Part shown: in pieces, positions 35,856 to 47,852 of the stretch
How the letters are laid out: each line of letters starts with the position of its first letter
Numbering within the stretch: the stretch's first letter is position 1
Made by a program: the position numbers and the translations under genes
Assembly: GCA_902805475.1 (NCBI GenBank)
Contig: CADCSX010000007.1
Span: 620,001-684,000, forward strand
Length of the DNA stretch: 64,000 nucleotides
Reading direction: 5' to 3'
Source of the DNA: Entonaema liquescens
Lineage: Eukaryota > Ascomycota > Sordariomycetes > Xylariales > Xylariaceae
The notes under the pieces: model-generated
The model's input: only the letters and a program-made list of their open reading frames with translations
Told to the model about the DNA's origin: nothing
Databases searched by the model: none

Positions 35856-38445
35856 CTCGAATGCGATGCCCGACAGCAGATAGCTAAATTCCTAACTGGT
35901 TGTATTCATGAATTGTAACAAAATTTTGTTGTGAAGGTTAGGCAGAGACTGCAAGCGGTGACGCACTGGCCTTACCGCAGATTATGGTTCGATGTCAAGA
36001 GAATCTGGTAAAGTTAACGAATGAATCTTTTCTGGTTAGACAACCCTAGAAGCTCGGTGAGGTCAGTCGGCGCATCCCAGGCGATCAAGATACGCCAAAG
36101 CGATTTCGTGCGTTTTGCATGCGCAAGTAGCCACCGGGGAATAAATTTTGCAAAAGGATCAAACGCAAATGCAAGTGATTTCGCGGTTGATAATTGATAA
36201 GATGATGTGTCTCTCTTTTAGAGGCCGATTGAGACGTTGTTTAAGGAAGTAATATGGAGGGGAAGATGAAGGTAAACCCATTAAGGTAGATCAACAATCG
36301 AGCGCGAGTTATTATTTGCCAGTTTCCCCCTCGACGCTTCCACTATCGTTACAGGGGCTGTTACCACAGCAACTGCTTACTTTAGCTGCTTGTAGCTCTT
36401 TTAGTTTTATTTAGCCCGAATGCAGTCGCTGCCGTTTCAGCTTTTTGCCCCACTTCGAATCAAGATTTCTTGTGTAGCCCTATCGATAAGTATCGACGGC
36501 CTCCAATCAAAACAAACGTCGGTTTCCAAAAGCAGACATCTCATCTGTTTGGTCCTGCGAGAAATCGCATATGCGCATCTGCATGCACGCGCCGAGGCGA
36601 AGGATCCTGCCCGCATGTCTCGGACCTGGGCCGTCTCCTATACAACCTATGCAACATATGCAAGATATTCAGCCACAAACATCCGGAAAAAACAATTACC
36701 TACCGTATCCTGCTTTTTCTTGCAGACCAGCATGGTCATGGTCACAAGGTTAGCGCACATGAATCCTTGTTGTATACCTCTTAAGTAGTATTAAGAGCAT
36801 AATATTTACATGAAGCAAAAGTCAGACTGCATATACGAACGTGCTTATCTTACTACTACTTCAATGTTTATAACTTCGCATTCCTTCTGCGTCTTTCTCT
36901 CTGATGTTTGTAGAGAATAAGATATATAGTGGGCTAGATGTATTTTCCCGAGACACTTCATCATACTACCCCTTCCAAGCCGGATCCGAATAATGCCTTT
37001 TATTATCAATATATTTCAGTCCGTGGCGCTCCAGAATGGCCACTTAAGCTTTATCACTCACCATGTTCCAACCTTTCGTCTACGACGCACGATGGAATTT
37101 TTCAATAAGAGGCGTATATGTTTAATAACTACTATCTGTTTTAGACACCTAATCGTTTACTAAAGCAAGCACTGCAACTTAAATATTTATTAGCAGATTC
37201 ACTATATCTTCTCTAAGAGTCACTATCATACGGGTGCCAGGTTTGCTTATAGAAACCAGTGTCATGTTGAAGTTTTGTCAGATCTGCAATCATAGCCGTA
37301 ATTGGAAGAACTATATCATGCTGCCACTCTGTTGCAAGTAGTGAAGTAATGATATGAATCAGGTTTATTGGCATAGAACTCAGGATAAGTTGGCTCTTTA
37401 TGCCGCCCGTAATCTATAAATTGTTGTGTTAGAGAATCCAAGGCACCAACTCAAGCGTCTTATAGGGGAAATGCCGTCATATACTTATAACGAATAGTGA
37501 ATTACGACTGATCTATTAAACGCTAGCTTATCGACATGGTAGGCACTTCGTTGATCAACTGTTTGCGTGATATAGACCTGTTAGATTAGGCGATTATTCA
37601 TAAATATAATATGCAAATCCACGGATGTAGACGATGCTTGAGAGGGGCCATCGATACGCCTATGTCGCTGACTAGTGACTAACGTACGGGGGGGGTTCAT
37701 AGTGCCTATTAACTGACATTGGAGTAAGTTAGAACCAAAGGATAGTACAATGATTAGTAGATCATTCTGTGGTCTATGGTTTTATATGCTCACCTAGTAA
37801 GTGCGGGTAGTTCGGAGAAGAATCTCTATCGGGGATCTGTTTGCTGCACTGCGGACCGTGGTTCATGTCGAGTTTCACGAATAGGATGAACGACTAACGA
37901 ACGCCTCTTTTCTGGACACACAACCCAAAGACTCATCCTCCCCTTATGTCACCTCAACTTGTGTCAGTAACTTGTGTCAGTAGCGATGTTCCAGGATCTG
38001 GGGTCCGCGCGGCTAGGAAACAACATCGGGTTGCTTCTGCAGGCAATAAGTTGAGTTATTCGTGGTAAAGATTTGTTATGCTTAGATGATAGGGCGTGCT
38101 TCAGTATGATAAGTGACCAGCCAATGAGCAAACCAACCACCCTCGTGGGAATATCTCCTTTTCTACGTCACTGCCAGGCAATTTAAGGCTGAATCACTAC
38201 AATAACTGAGTATGACCTCCTGTTGGACCCCATGTATCATCTTTTGAGCGACAGTCAGGGGAGCCAGCTTGAAACTGTAAGTCCTCAAACGGACCCCTAG
38301 GGCACAAAATTGGATTCAACTTTTCTACATAAACGAATCTTCTCATCCCAATTCTTCAAACTAGAATTATCTTTCTCCAACAAACAATGAAAACCACACC
38401 ATATTCTTCTTCATCTTACAGCCGTCATCAAACCAAAACACGTTT
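35856..38445. other. intergenic between ase1 and chitinase
   Basis: About 2.6 kb with no supportable gene; overlapping short frames at 36420-36788 look accidental. The last 350 bp are the chitinase promoter and leader, with CCAAT at about 38121-38125. Confidence 0.5.
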
Positions 38446-39943
38446 ATGATGCAGATGATTAAGAGGATTGTCGGCGGCCTGGCTTTGGCTGGGCTTGCCA
38501 TCGCATGCCCCGACGCTATGGCGACCAGTAACGCCACCACTAACGACACGATGCCTTTACGAAATGTCGTGTACTTCGACCAGTATGGTTCCCTTCTATC
38601 CCTGAGTATTATGATAAGCTAACACAGTTGCAAGATACCATACGGACATCCTGCCACCCAAGAACGTAACAAAGGGTATAACCCACGTTATCATGGCCTT
38701 CGCCAATTCATCTCTCTTCGTTGCTGAAACGGCAGGCACTTACAATCCGTTCATGCCCGTCGACAAGGTCCGCGCCATGTTCGACAACGGAACTCAGGTC
38801 GGCATCGCGATCGGCGGTTGGGGAGATACGGCCGGATTCTCGAAAGGCGCTGCATCAGAGGAGAGCCGCAGTACGTACGCAAAGAACGTCAAGAATATGA
38901 TAGATACCCTTGGCTTCGACTTCGTGGATATCGACTGGGAGTATCCAGGTGGCAACGGCGCCGACTACAAGCAGACTCCTAATTCGAACAAGACGACGGA
39001 GATCACCACCTTCCCGCTACTCTTACAACAGATCAAGAACGCCATCGCCCCCAAACACCTCTCCATCGCCGTCCCCTCGAAGCAGATTGATGCCATCGCC
39101 TACACAGGCTACCAGGCGCCGTCGATCTTCGCCGCCGTGGACATGGTCAACCTGATGTCGTACGACATGATGAACCGCCGCGACAACACCACCTCGCACC
39201 ACACCTCCGTCCAGGGCGCCATCAACGCGGCCAAAATGTACCTGGACCTAGGCCTGCCGCCTTCCAAGCTCAACCTCGGGTTCGCCTTCTACGCGAAATT
39301 CTTCCAGACGCCACCCGGCACGAACTGCAGCCAGCCGATCGGCTGCGCGGTCGTCGCGGCCGAGAACAGCGACGGCACGGACGCGGGGACCTCGGGCGCC
39401 ATGACTTTCGAGAAGGCGCATGTTTCGCCCCCGGCGCCGCCGAAGAACCTGCTCGCGTCTGCGGACGGCACCTGCGGCGCGGACGCGGGTAAGAAGTGCC
39501 CCGAGGGAGCCTGCTGTTCGCAGTACGGGTCGTGCGGGTCGACCGCCGAGTACTGCGGGATGGGGTGCCAGGCCGCGTACGGGAGCTGCAAGGCGCCGGA
39601 CATCATTGCCGCGTTCGACAAGGCGCTGTCGCACGCGCAGGTGGATAAGGAGCAGGGCGGGATGTGGTACTGGGACGCGGAGGCCAATCTGTTCTGGACG
39701 TGGGACTCGCCGCAGCTCATTGCGCAGAAGGTCCGGGACATCGTGGTGCCGATGAAACTCGGCGGCGTGATGGCCTGGAGTCTGGGCGAGGACAGCGCTG
39801 GGTGGACGAATCTCCTATCCCTTACGGCGGCCGCTCAGGTCTACGGCAAGCCGGTTGAGATCCAAGGAGGAAGAAATGTTACTGCCAGGGGAGTATCGCG
39901 TAGACGGGTTGTGAGGCCTCATGGTCACCGGTTTGCGCATTAG
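38446..39943 (+). CDS. secreted GH18 chitinase with embedded CBM18
   Basis: Chitinase hydrolysing beta-1,4-N-acetylglucosamine polymers, predicted secreted. Exons 38446-38582 and 38635-39943 (52-bp intron) give 481 residues; the junction restores VVYFDQYHTDIL. The signal peptide covers about residues 1-20 (MMQMIKRIVGGLALAGLAIA). GH18 marks: GIAIGGWG (about 103-110), catalytic DFVDIDWEYPG with proton donor Glu148, LMSYDMMN, GFAFYAKFF, and the barrel-floor Trp in GGVMAWSLGED (about 422). A cysteine-rich hevein-like CBM18 (about residues 324-365; CGADAGKKCPEGACCSQYG) sits inside the catalytic domain, between the GFAFYAK strand and the last barrel strands. Downstream is a short basic tail. The ATG at 38693 is internal and is rejected as start. 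Coding region is GC-rich. Role: cell-wall remodelling, chitin nutrition or mycoparasitism; not distinguishable here. Confidence 0.92.
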
Positions 39944-40247
39944 GAGTCAGGGAGAAAGCTGTTCTGACGAGAACACCATACGTTATGATTTGGGGCATTC
40001 GGAGTTGGGGATTAGCACTGATTTATGAGCCTGGGTTTAGGATACCTCAGGTAGTTTAGCATGCTGGCCATGATTCACTTTGTGGTGTATATTGCCATTC
40101 CCACTGGCCACACGTAAATAACATATTTAGTCTGAATTTACTACATGACAACTAATATTCGTGTGAAGATACTCGCTAGTAAATGTTTACATATAACTGA
40201 TGAGCGGAATGAATGCCTGAATGCCGTTTATACAACACAGTGTGCAC
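39944..40247. other. tail-to-tail 3' region of chitinase and SDR genes
   Basis: 304 bp between two convergent stop codons; presumably two overlapping or adjoining 3' untranslated regions. No other feature seen. Confidence 0.5.
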
Positions 40248-41289
40248 TTAGACGCTTTCCCTGAACTCCTTCGTGTTCTTCTCGAGGTCCTGGTACATGG
40301 CAACCCGTTTCTCTATACTGGGGCTGGTGTCTTTCCCAAGGGGGAGAACGAGGCCCAACTCCTTTCCAGCGAAAATTCCCGTGCCGTCAACCGCCTCAAC
40401 GATTCTCTGCGCTACGGGGGCGGGCTCCGTGGCTGTAGCTAAGGAGTCTGGTGAAAGGAGAAACTTCTCTACATAGTCGAGAGTAGTGCCTTTATAACCT
40501 TCGTTCAGAGGGACTACAAGCACCGAATTAGCAATGATTTCAGCCCGCGAGGCATAAATGCTACATACCATGAACGCCTGCGCCTGCACCGGAAGTGTCT
40601 CGCGCATCGGTAAGGAGGCCTCCAGGGACGACGAGCAAAGCGCGGATGTTGAACGGGGATACTTCTGTGTGAAGGGTCTCAGTGATACCTTTACATGGTT
40701 AGCCTTGGGTAAACATTTGACAAGAAAAGATGTCAGAAAGAGCTATAAAGAGAACAACATACCATTGAGAGCAAACTTGGTTGCCGTGTAGATACCCAAG
40801 CCCGGGACAATCTCGAAGGTTCCCGAGCTGCTAACGTTGACGATAGTACCAGAGCGACGCGCCCTCATCGAAGGTAGAACAGTTTTGATCGTACGCAGAG
40901 GACCGAGGAAGTTAGTCTTGAAAATGCTATTGATCTGATCGAGGCTACTCTTCATATTAGCCGCATATTCTTAACTAGAGCGTTCGAGTATCGACCTACC
41001 CCGTGTCTTCAAGACTTCCAAGCATAATCCACCCGGCGTTGTTGATCAAGACATCGATCTTTCCATGAAGCGCAATGGTGGACTGGACTTGAGATTCCAC
41101 GTCATCACCCGCCATGTCAAGGTGTAGCCATGTCCCGCCGAGGGCCTCGATTTCGTCGAAGGCGGGAGTTTTGGCCTTGTTACGATAGCCTGCGATGACC
41201 GTATGTCCAGCTTTCAGGGCGGCTCTGACTATGTCGAGTCCCAGACCGCGGGAAGCTCCCGTGACGAGCCAAACTTGTTTATCAGACAT
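40248..41289 (-). CDS. short-chain dehydrogenase/reductase
   Basis: Classical SDR, NAD(P)-dependent oxidoreductase of unknown substrate, probably cytosolic. Exons 41289-41000, 40947-40763, 40688-40569 and 40513-40248; introns of 52, 74 and 55 bp join in phase and give 286 residues. Cofactor motif VTGASRGLGLD is at residues 9-19, NNAG in DVLINNAGWIM near 84-94, catalytic Ser in VNVSSSGTFE, and the YxxxK pair in GIYTATKFALNG. The region after the active site reads GITETLHTEVSPFNIRALLV and then GAGVHVPLNEGYKGTTLDYV, typical of the fungal SDR group with a substrate-binding tail. The two Arg after YR in AGYRNKAK suggest NADP preference, weakly. Nothing nearby forms a biosynthetic cluster. Confidence 0.9.
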
Positions 41290-42421
41290 GGTTAGAATAG
41301 TTATGTAGATAACGTGAGTAAATAGTGAGTAGATAATGTGTTATTTGAATTTGAGAGCGAACTGGTTTGTCAATATTTCAACTCAACTCGAGCAGCCGCA
41401 ACTCGGGTTATATAGACTTTTGAGTCGCCTACTGCTAGACTCGATATAGACTTTTATCACATTACATCAACCATAGATGCCTACAAACTGACTGACGAAA
41501 CGCATTAGGATTACAAACCAACACGATTGTTTTCACCTTTGGTAGGCCACGTTTAGGTTAACCCGTTGGGAGAGGGTATAATCCGAAAGGGTAGTGTTTC
41601 GTTGATACCAAGGGACAACAAGGAGATAGCCTTATCCCGAACTAGAACGACAGCGCCGGGATATGCCAGGCGGTTGTCGCTATACGCGTATTTACTCCCA
41701 AGGCCAAGCATCTGGTTTATCCGCGTAGTTGTGGCAGCCTTCTATCATTTCCAGAAAGAGGCTATAATATTCCATAATTCAACCCCGGGATATACTAATC
41801 ACTCGCTGGTTGCTATACTCATTCTCCTTAAGTGTGGCTTGGCCGGGTGAGGATCCGGAGAGAGGTTTTGACCGTCGGAGCCATGACGCGCCGCAGGAGC
41901 CACAATTCCGATTATTAGTGATTCTAACCTCCCCAATATTTCTAGTAGTGCGGTTTTGAATTTAATCCTTCCATTCTAGAAAAGGAATATTTTAGTAGAT
42001 AGGGTAGTATATTACAGGTAATATTATAGGTAATGTTTGAAGAAGCAATTAGTCGTATTGAATTGTCGATGTTATAGAGGTAAATCCACTCTTATCCCGG
42101 ATGGAAGCTATAAGGTGTAATTAGGACCCATTTTTGTTAACACATCGAATTATCCCGTTGCCTGATGACCTAATACACTTGACCTCAAAAGCTGTTCTCC
42201 GGTTTAAGGTCGGCAATATACCTTGGTACGTACGATTTATCTCGGGGCGAATTATTGGTAGCTCCCGACCAAATTCTTAGGAGAGCTTCTGTAATCGCCA
42301 AAGTGCCCATTATCAAATTTCTATGATCGGCAACATCACCGTTAAACCCTTTCGATGTTCATACGGTGACACTGCTCTTTAGCTTGCCTACTACTGGCTA
42401 GCTGGGCAGGCTTCCGCGACC
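41290..42421. other. divergent promoter region of SDR and mdm10
   Basis: About 1.1 kb between the starts of two divergent genes. The SDR leader is AT-rich with TATATAGACTTTT repeated near 41410-41457. No gene or known site can be assigned with confidence. Confidence 0.5.
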
Positions 42422-43807
42422 ATGCGGGAATTCATGGATTACATACAGTCGGTCTTCTATGCTGCGACTGGTTGGAATCGTGATAATAGCTATTCATCAC
42501 TGAATGCCACGTCTGATGCCCTTTTGAATTTCCCAACCCCTCGTGGCCTTCGCCTAACACTATCTTCCCTCGCAACATCTCAGTTCGCTACCTCGTACCA
42601 ACTCGGTACCGTGGGTGTTGTCGACGGTTCTGTATCGTACTTATACTCAACCGTGCCACTCAACAATGCCATTGCCCAAAGTGAGAAGATACCTCTACCG
42701 GATCTCTTAAGGAGTTACCGCTCACTTGCCGAGTTGCCTCGCCGAGCTGAGGAAGGAGGAGAGCAATCAGAGGGAGGTTTGATCAAAGATGGACTTGCCT
42801 ATGGGAGACTTTATCTCCCTGCGTCTATGTTGGAGGCCCTGGTGGTTAGGAGGATTTCGCCCAAGTTACAATTTCAATTAAGTGCTGTATCGGATCAAAA
42901 CTTACGAAACGGAGGTACCATGCTGGGTATGGTGCAGTATGACGAGGGGCGCTATGCGGCTGAAGGTCTCGCATCGACCGACGGTGGTTTATTGGGAGTT
43001 CGCGGGTTATACAATTTTGGCGGTGATGTGGCTCACTTGGATACACAAACACATCCAACGACCACTAATGGAAACGGGACGGGTAACGGTGAGCGAGAAC
43101 GCATTTTCGGCCGGTTCAGCACTGGTGCCGAGTTGTACTATGGAACGTTGAACAAATCGGGAGGTATGAGTGTTGGGACACGATTTGCGACACTGCCTAC
43201 GCACAAAGGTACCCCTCTCACTGCGACAATGACGGTTAACCCCTTGATGGGGACTATAAGTTGGAGCTACGCAGTCATGGCTGGTAGCTATTGTTCGCTT
43301 GCGTCAAGGATGGATTTCAATGTCTATAGTTACGAAAGTGACTGGGCTGTGGGCATGGAGCTCTGGAGAAAGAGGAGTTCCTGGTCTACCAACCAAGAAT
43401 TGGAAGAAGTGCCAACCTTAGTGAACGCCACGCCTGAAAGGAGTTTCGAAGAGAGTATAGAATGGAAGCTAGACAGCCCTTCCTTGCCCTTGGGCACAGA
43501 CGAGATCGTGCCACCACCCGAAATAGTCGCTCAGCCAAAGAAGAAGGAAAGAAGCTTTCAAGCTAAGATGGAATGGAGGCTAGACGATCCGAGCGTAGAT
43601 TCGATGGTACCGGCCACCAATGAGGATAAGGATGATGATCAGTATTCAGGCGTTTTGAAGGCGCGCCTAGACCAGCATCTACGGGTTGGTCTTTTGTGGG
43701 AAGGCCGAGTCAAGTCTTTACTTTTTAGTCTTGGCAGTAGCGTCGACCTACGGCGACTTGACTCGCCCTTCCGCACTCTTGGACTTGAAGTGCAGTTCTC
43801 ATCATAA
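42422..43807 (+). CDS. mdm10: Mdm10, ERMES/SAM beta-barrel protein
   Basis: Mitochondrial outer-membrane beta-barrel that anchors the ER-mitochondria encounter structure (with Mmm1, Mdm12 and Mdm34) and also helps the SAM complex assemble Tom40. Intronless, 461 residues. The N-terminus MREFMDYIQSVFYAATGWNR and the following NATSDALLNFPTPRGLRLTL are the family signature; GTVGVVDGSVSYLYSTVPL begins the barrel strands. Amphipathic strands continue (LGMVQYDEGRYAAEGLAST, GRFSTGAELYYGTLNKSGGM, GTISWSYAVMAGSYCSLASRM), ending with RTLGLEVQFSS, a C-terminal beta-signal. A hydrophilic acidic insertion at about residues 330-410 contains two similar segments, SFEESIEWKLDSPS and SFQAKMEWRLDDPS, a short internal repeat. 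Very sure assignment. Confidence 0.95.
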   Translation: MREFMDYIQSVFYAATGWNRDNSYSSLNATSDALLNFPTPRGLRLTLSSLATSQFATSYQLGTVGVVDGSVSYLYSTVPLNNAIAQSEKIPLPDLLRSYRSLAELPRRAEEGGEQSEGGLIKDGLAYGRLYLPASMLEALVVRRISPKLQFQLSAVSDQNLRNGGTMLGMVQYDEGRYAAEGLASTDGGLLGVRGLYNFGGDVAHLDTQTHPTTTNGNGTGNGERERIFGRFSTGAELYYGTLNKSGGMSVGTRFATLPTHKGTPLTATMTVNPLMGTISWSYAVMAGSYCSLASRMDFNVYSYESDWAVGMELWRKRSSWSTNQELEEVPTLVNATPERSFEESIEWKLDSPSLPLGTDEIVPPPEIVAQPKKKERSFQAKMEWRLDDPSVDSMVPATNEDKDDDQYSGVLKARLDQHLRVGLLWEGRVKSLLFSLGSSVDLRRLDSPFRTLGLEVQFSS

Positions 43808-45071
43808 AGAAGCCAATAAGACAACTCCCGACTTTTCAACCCTGATTTTGGGGCGGATAATTATATGGCTGCATTTCTGTTCAACACCGTAGTGCAACAC
43901 CATTGCTTGACAATGGATTGGTTGCACAGTTGCAGTTACGCCCCAATGGTACCTCTAACCAATCCCAGGGGCTGGCGTACAGACAGTTTCCTTCCCAAGG
44001 CATTCCTCCTGTGTAAGGAACACATATTACAGTTGCACTATTGGCAGATGATTCGCAGCGATAGGAAGAGATGCAAATTATATGTCAGTTTTTTCGGCCT
44101 ATTATACCTCTCTCGGTGACCCCGGGTTAAATATCCTGATGTTCCCTTGGGTATGTAGGCTGATTCGACTGGACCCCTGATGCGTCCCTGGTGGCCCCCA
44201 GCGCATTCTAAGCTGACGAATACCCTTGTTGCATGCAGTAATGCGACCCAGGAGACCGGCTAGTCTAACTCGAACATCTCCTTGGATATTCAAACCACCC
44301 ACGGTGTCGCTTTAGAATCTCGCCGCTCGACACTCCACTCTGCTGTCGCAAGGATAGCTACCTGCCTCGTGTAGTCATGGACATAAGCTTTTTTTTCTTT
44401 ACCATTGGCAAGCTATTAAATCGGTAGCCATGCTGAACGCCGAGAATGGGGCCGTCTTGGAAGAAGCTTGTTTCGAGCGGCTACCGATCTAAGCTATTGA
44501 CCTAGTTTCTCCGTATGCTATCATGCAACACGAACAATATGTGATTCACTGTGCCTTGGACTCGCTTGTTGTATGCTGGGAGCGAGATTAGTGTACTCTG
44601 TATGGTACGATACAGATGACTCTTGATCGTGAAGGGGTGCCAGCTTGATCGACTGATAAATGTCGCCTACCCATATAGCAAGCATTGCATCATAGGGCTT
44701 GAAGAGATGAGCAAGAGCATTATAGTTTAGGAGATAGTATATTTTTACTTCTTAAGCTATGACAAAATATTAATTCATGACTCTTTATAAATCTTAATAA
44801 CCAACTTGAGAGTCAGTGCAGTTTATGGGGATGTTTAGGTACTTGGGTACAAACCGTAAGGTTGCAGTTCAGCTGTGGGGTACGTACCGGAGGCTGAGAA
44901 CCTTGATGGCCAGCTGAAGTAGGATCTCGGCATGAGAACCTTGATGGACAGCCTAATGCGTGGGGATTTCTTAGTAGCGGTCCCTACCGACGTATCAGAT
45001 GCCGCGAATCTGGAAAGGGTTTAGTCATTGCATATATACTTTCTTCTAATTGGATGGCATAGGATTATGTA
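43808..45071. other. intergenic downstream of mdm10
   Basis: No gene seen. Two hairpins: 43892-43927 (stems GTGCAAC/GTTGCAC and CCATTG/CAATGG) and 44420-44488 (ATCGGTAGCC/GGCTACCGAT). TGAGAACCTTGATGG occurs twice (44895-44909 and 44933-44947), and again inverted near 46475. Confidence 0.55.
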
Positions 45072-45702
45072 GACAATACGCAGTATCACTAAAACTAAAC
45101 GTCAATTTTAATAAAACTAAACCCCATCCACTTTTCACGTGACATGAGCCACTAAAGCCACAACCACCGCGATTTCAACCACCAAAAATGGCCCGTTCAC
45201 GCCATGCGCATATACCCCACTTGCATCGTAATAATAATTTTTTTTAAAAAAAATTTTATAAAATAAATTTAAATAAAAATAAAATAAATTATATATAAAA
45301 AAAAAAAATATTATAAAATTATATAAAAAATAATTAAAATTTATATAAAAATATTTTATTTTATTTATATTTTTATATAATTAAAATTTAAATTTTAAAA
45401 TTATAAAAAAATAAAAAAAATAAAAAAAATTAAAAAAAAAATTAAAAAATATATAATTATATTACGTAATTATATATTTATTTTAATAATATTTATTAAA
45501 TATATATTATTTTAAATATTCAATATATTAATTTATAAAATGTATTTTAATCATAATTATAATAATTTTAATAATTGCGGTGGTTGTAATGGTTGGTAGT
45601 GGCTTATAATAGTGGCTTATTGTGGTTGTGGTAGCTTCGAAAGTGGATGGGGTTTAGTTTTATTAAAATTGACGTTTAGTTTTAGTGATACTGGACAATA
45701 CG
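45072..45702. mobile_element. Mutator-like miniature element with 9-bp target duplication
   Basis: The element is 45081-45693 (613 bp). Its ends are a perfect 54-bp inverted repeat (45081-45134 and 45640-45693), starting CAGTATCACTAAAACTAAAC. It is flanked by the direct repeat GACAATACG (45072-45080 and 45694-45702), a 9-bp target-site duplication typical of Mutator-like elements. Subterminal regions repeat GCCACTA and CACAACCAC motifs in inverted orientation. The core, about 45235-45580, is nearly pure A+T, like the RIP island. No transposase frame exists, so it is non-autonomous. Identical ends and target copies argue for fairly recent insertion, although the core is decayed or intrinsically AT-rich. 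Confidence 0.88.
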
Positions 45703-47852
45703 CCTAATAAATAAAGGGTCTTTACTAGGTAATGTATGAAAACCTAGGTAATACAATGGAAGAAATACCGCCGAATAACACTGGATCTTCGGGGTTGGCA
45801 CAAAGCAGATTTTTTCATCTGGCTGTTGTTATGTATGTGCCAGCATACATAGTAATGAGCCTTATGCCTTGGGGACCTGAGCCTTGAGCCTTTTAATAGT
45901 GTGTCACAGGGCTTAATGATTTGGTCATCAGCCTTGTTAAATGACGTTGGATATGTTACAAGAATACTACACATCCAGACGAATGTTGGGTTTGTGTTTT
46001 ATCACGGCCCGTACTTGTGGTGGTACGTTACCCACGTAGGGCATTTTAGTCCGAATGGTAACGAAGGTACAGTATGAAACAGTAATAAGTTTAAAGTCTA
46101 AAAAGGATGTTTGCATGCAGAAAAAGCTTATTTTACACGACCCAGATAGTTGAGTACATAGAGTTTCCATCTTATTTCTTACAAAAACATTAACGAAGGT
46201 TTGTATCTATTTAGCTTAACCATACCGAGCAACAGGCGCATTCTCATTCAATGAATCTAACTGACTTTTTAGACCCACTCCCTATCTAGAGGTTTCTATT
46301 CCTAAATTGGCTTACTCGCCCGACAATAACAGCGATACGTACCTCGTTTAAGCCAGTTTAAGCCAGTCTAACGTAGGAACCCAGTTACTAACTGGAAGGG
46401 TCGACCAACCCGCCCCGGCCAATTCTGCTGACATTTTATATCAACTTTTGTACGGTGCCAGACCCGGCCGTTGACCATCAAGGTTCTCATTTTTTTTTCT
46501 CACTATCATGACATTTCCGCCGTTTGTCTTTTTTTCTAAATCCCTCGCCTCCTGTCCTTGCTTTGCCCACAAAATGCGCCCAACTAAGGTTCCAAGTACT
46601 TTGTAAATAGAGGAGCTGAACTAATAAACGTCGTACATAATAAATTTGAAGGATGTTATGTCATTCCATCCCATCTCCCATCAAACCTATCAATAGACAG
46701 AAAAGTATACCCATACGTAATTTTCGTGACCATCCACACGGGACGTGATTTACACTCCATTTTCTATTCAGCTAAACCTGAAAGTTGTCGCATCCCTCCA
46801 TCTGATCACCCCACGCTGCCCACGGTCACTTACCTACGCTGACTAGTTCTCGTCTGTTCGCTGAACGGAGATATATTATCTCCCAGGTGGTTTGCGACAT
46901 AAACTTTCACCTGGACCATTCTCTATGAGTTTGTGCAATTTTTAGGAGTAGCATTATCTAGATATTCTAGAACATCCGGGAACACGACCAACTACCAATA
47001 AAAACACCGTCTGTTTTGCGTTGATAGGTCGCGCATATTCTCAACTCAAAAGCGCATCTCGATTGTTGTCGGCGCTATTGCCTTTCTCGATTGCCTAAGC
47101 TTTCTCCTCTTAATTCGCTCCTACGCGCCTGGAGCACGGCAATACGAAAAACAAACGAGGACCAGTTCCTTCCACCGAGTTGACGCCGTATTCTAACAAG
47201 TTCTTTAACCTAGAGTTCTTCTGGTTCGGAAACGACAGAATAGGAAATATTTCCCAATAGGTAAGGTCTATTTTCTTCTCGTTCATTTCGATACGCTGTT
47301 ATGCTAGTTATTTCCGTTGATTTGTATTCTGTCAAACCCCTGGAGTGGATAAGACGAAAAAAAAAAAAAACCCTCCAAAAAAGCTTGTTGGTGTGCATAT
47401 GCCATCAAGGTCCTCTCCTGCAACCAGGCCTCGGACCCTAAACAAGCACTAACAACTTTCAAGAAAGTTCTTCACCCAACTAACATACTACGTACAAGCA
47501 TATTGTCTTTCTCTTTGATCTTACCTTACTTTAAAGATGTTGATATACCTTGCTGAACACTCCCTTTTTTCTATATTTTCACCCCTCTCCCCTGTCTTCG
47601 CTTTGCACCTGCAGACAACGTTCACTTATTGCCTGCATCTTCCCGCTAACTAGTACTCAGCCTCAGAACTTTATCAATATAGCGCTGGTATTTATATCCC
47701 TCCCCTCTTCGCCCTGTCTTGTTTTTATCTCTTTCTGACAAACAGTCAAAGATAAGTTCGCCTCTAGAGGGTCATCAGGATCACCACATTTTACCCCCCT
47801 GAGCTATCTTGGCATCACACCTTTCCAGTATACAGAGACAATCTTTATAAAG
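45703..47852. other. intergenic and leader upstream of ZIP transporter
   Basis: About 2.1 kb with no convincing gene. CCATCAAGGTTCTCAT at 46475-46490 is the inverse of a motif found twice near 44.9 kb. From about 47550 the plus strand is CT-rich, as in many fungal promoters. Confidence 0.5.
47550..47740 (+). promoter_or_regulatory. CT-rich promoter/leader tract of the ZIP gene
   Basis: Repeated TTTTCACCCCTCTCCCCT-like pyrimidine stretches 110-300 bp before the ATG at 47853. The exact transcription start cannot be seen. Confidence 0.35.

Noticed and set aside
38693..39943. Start of the chitinase at the internal ATG 38693
   Set aside because: It would remove the signal peptide and first barrel strand; an upstream exon restores both with a good intron.
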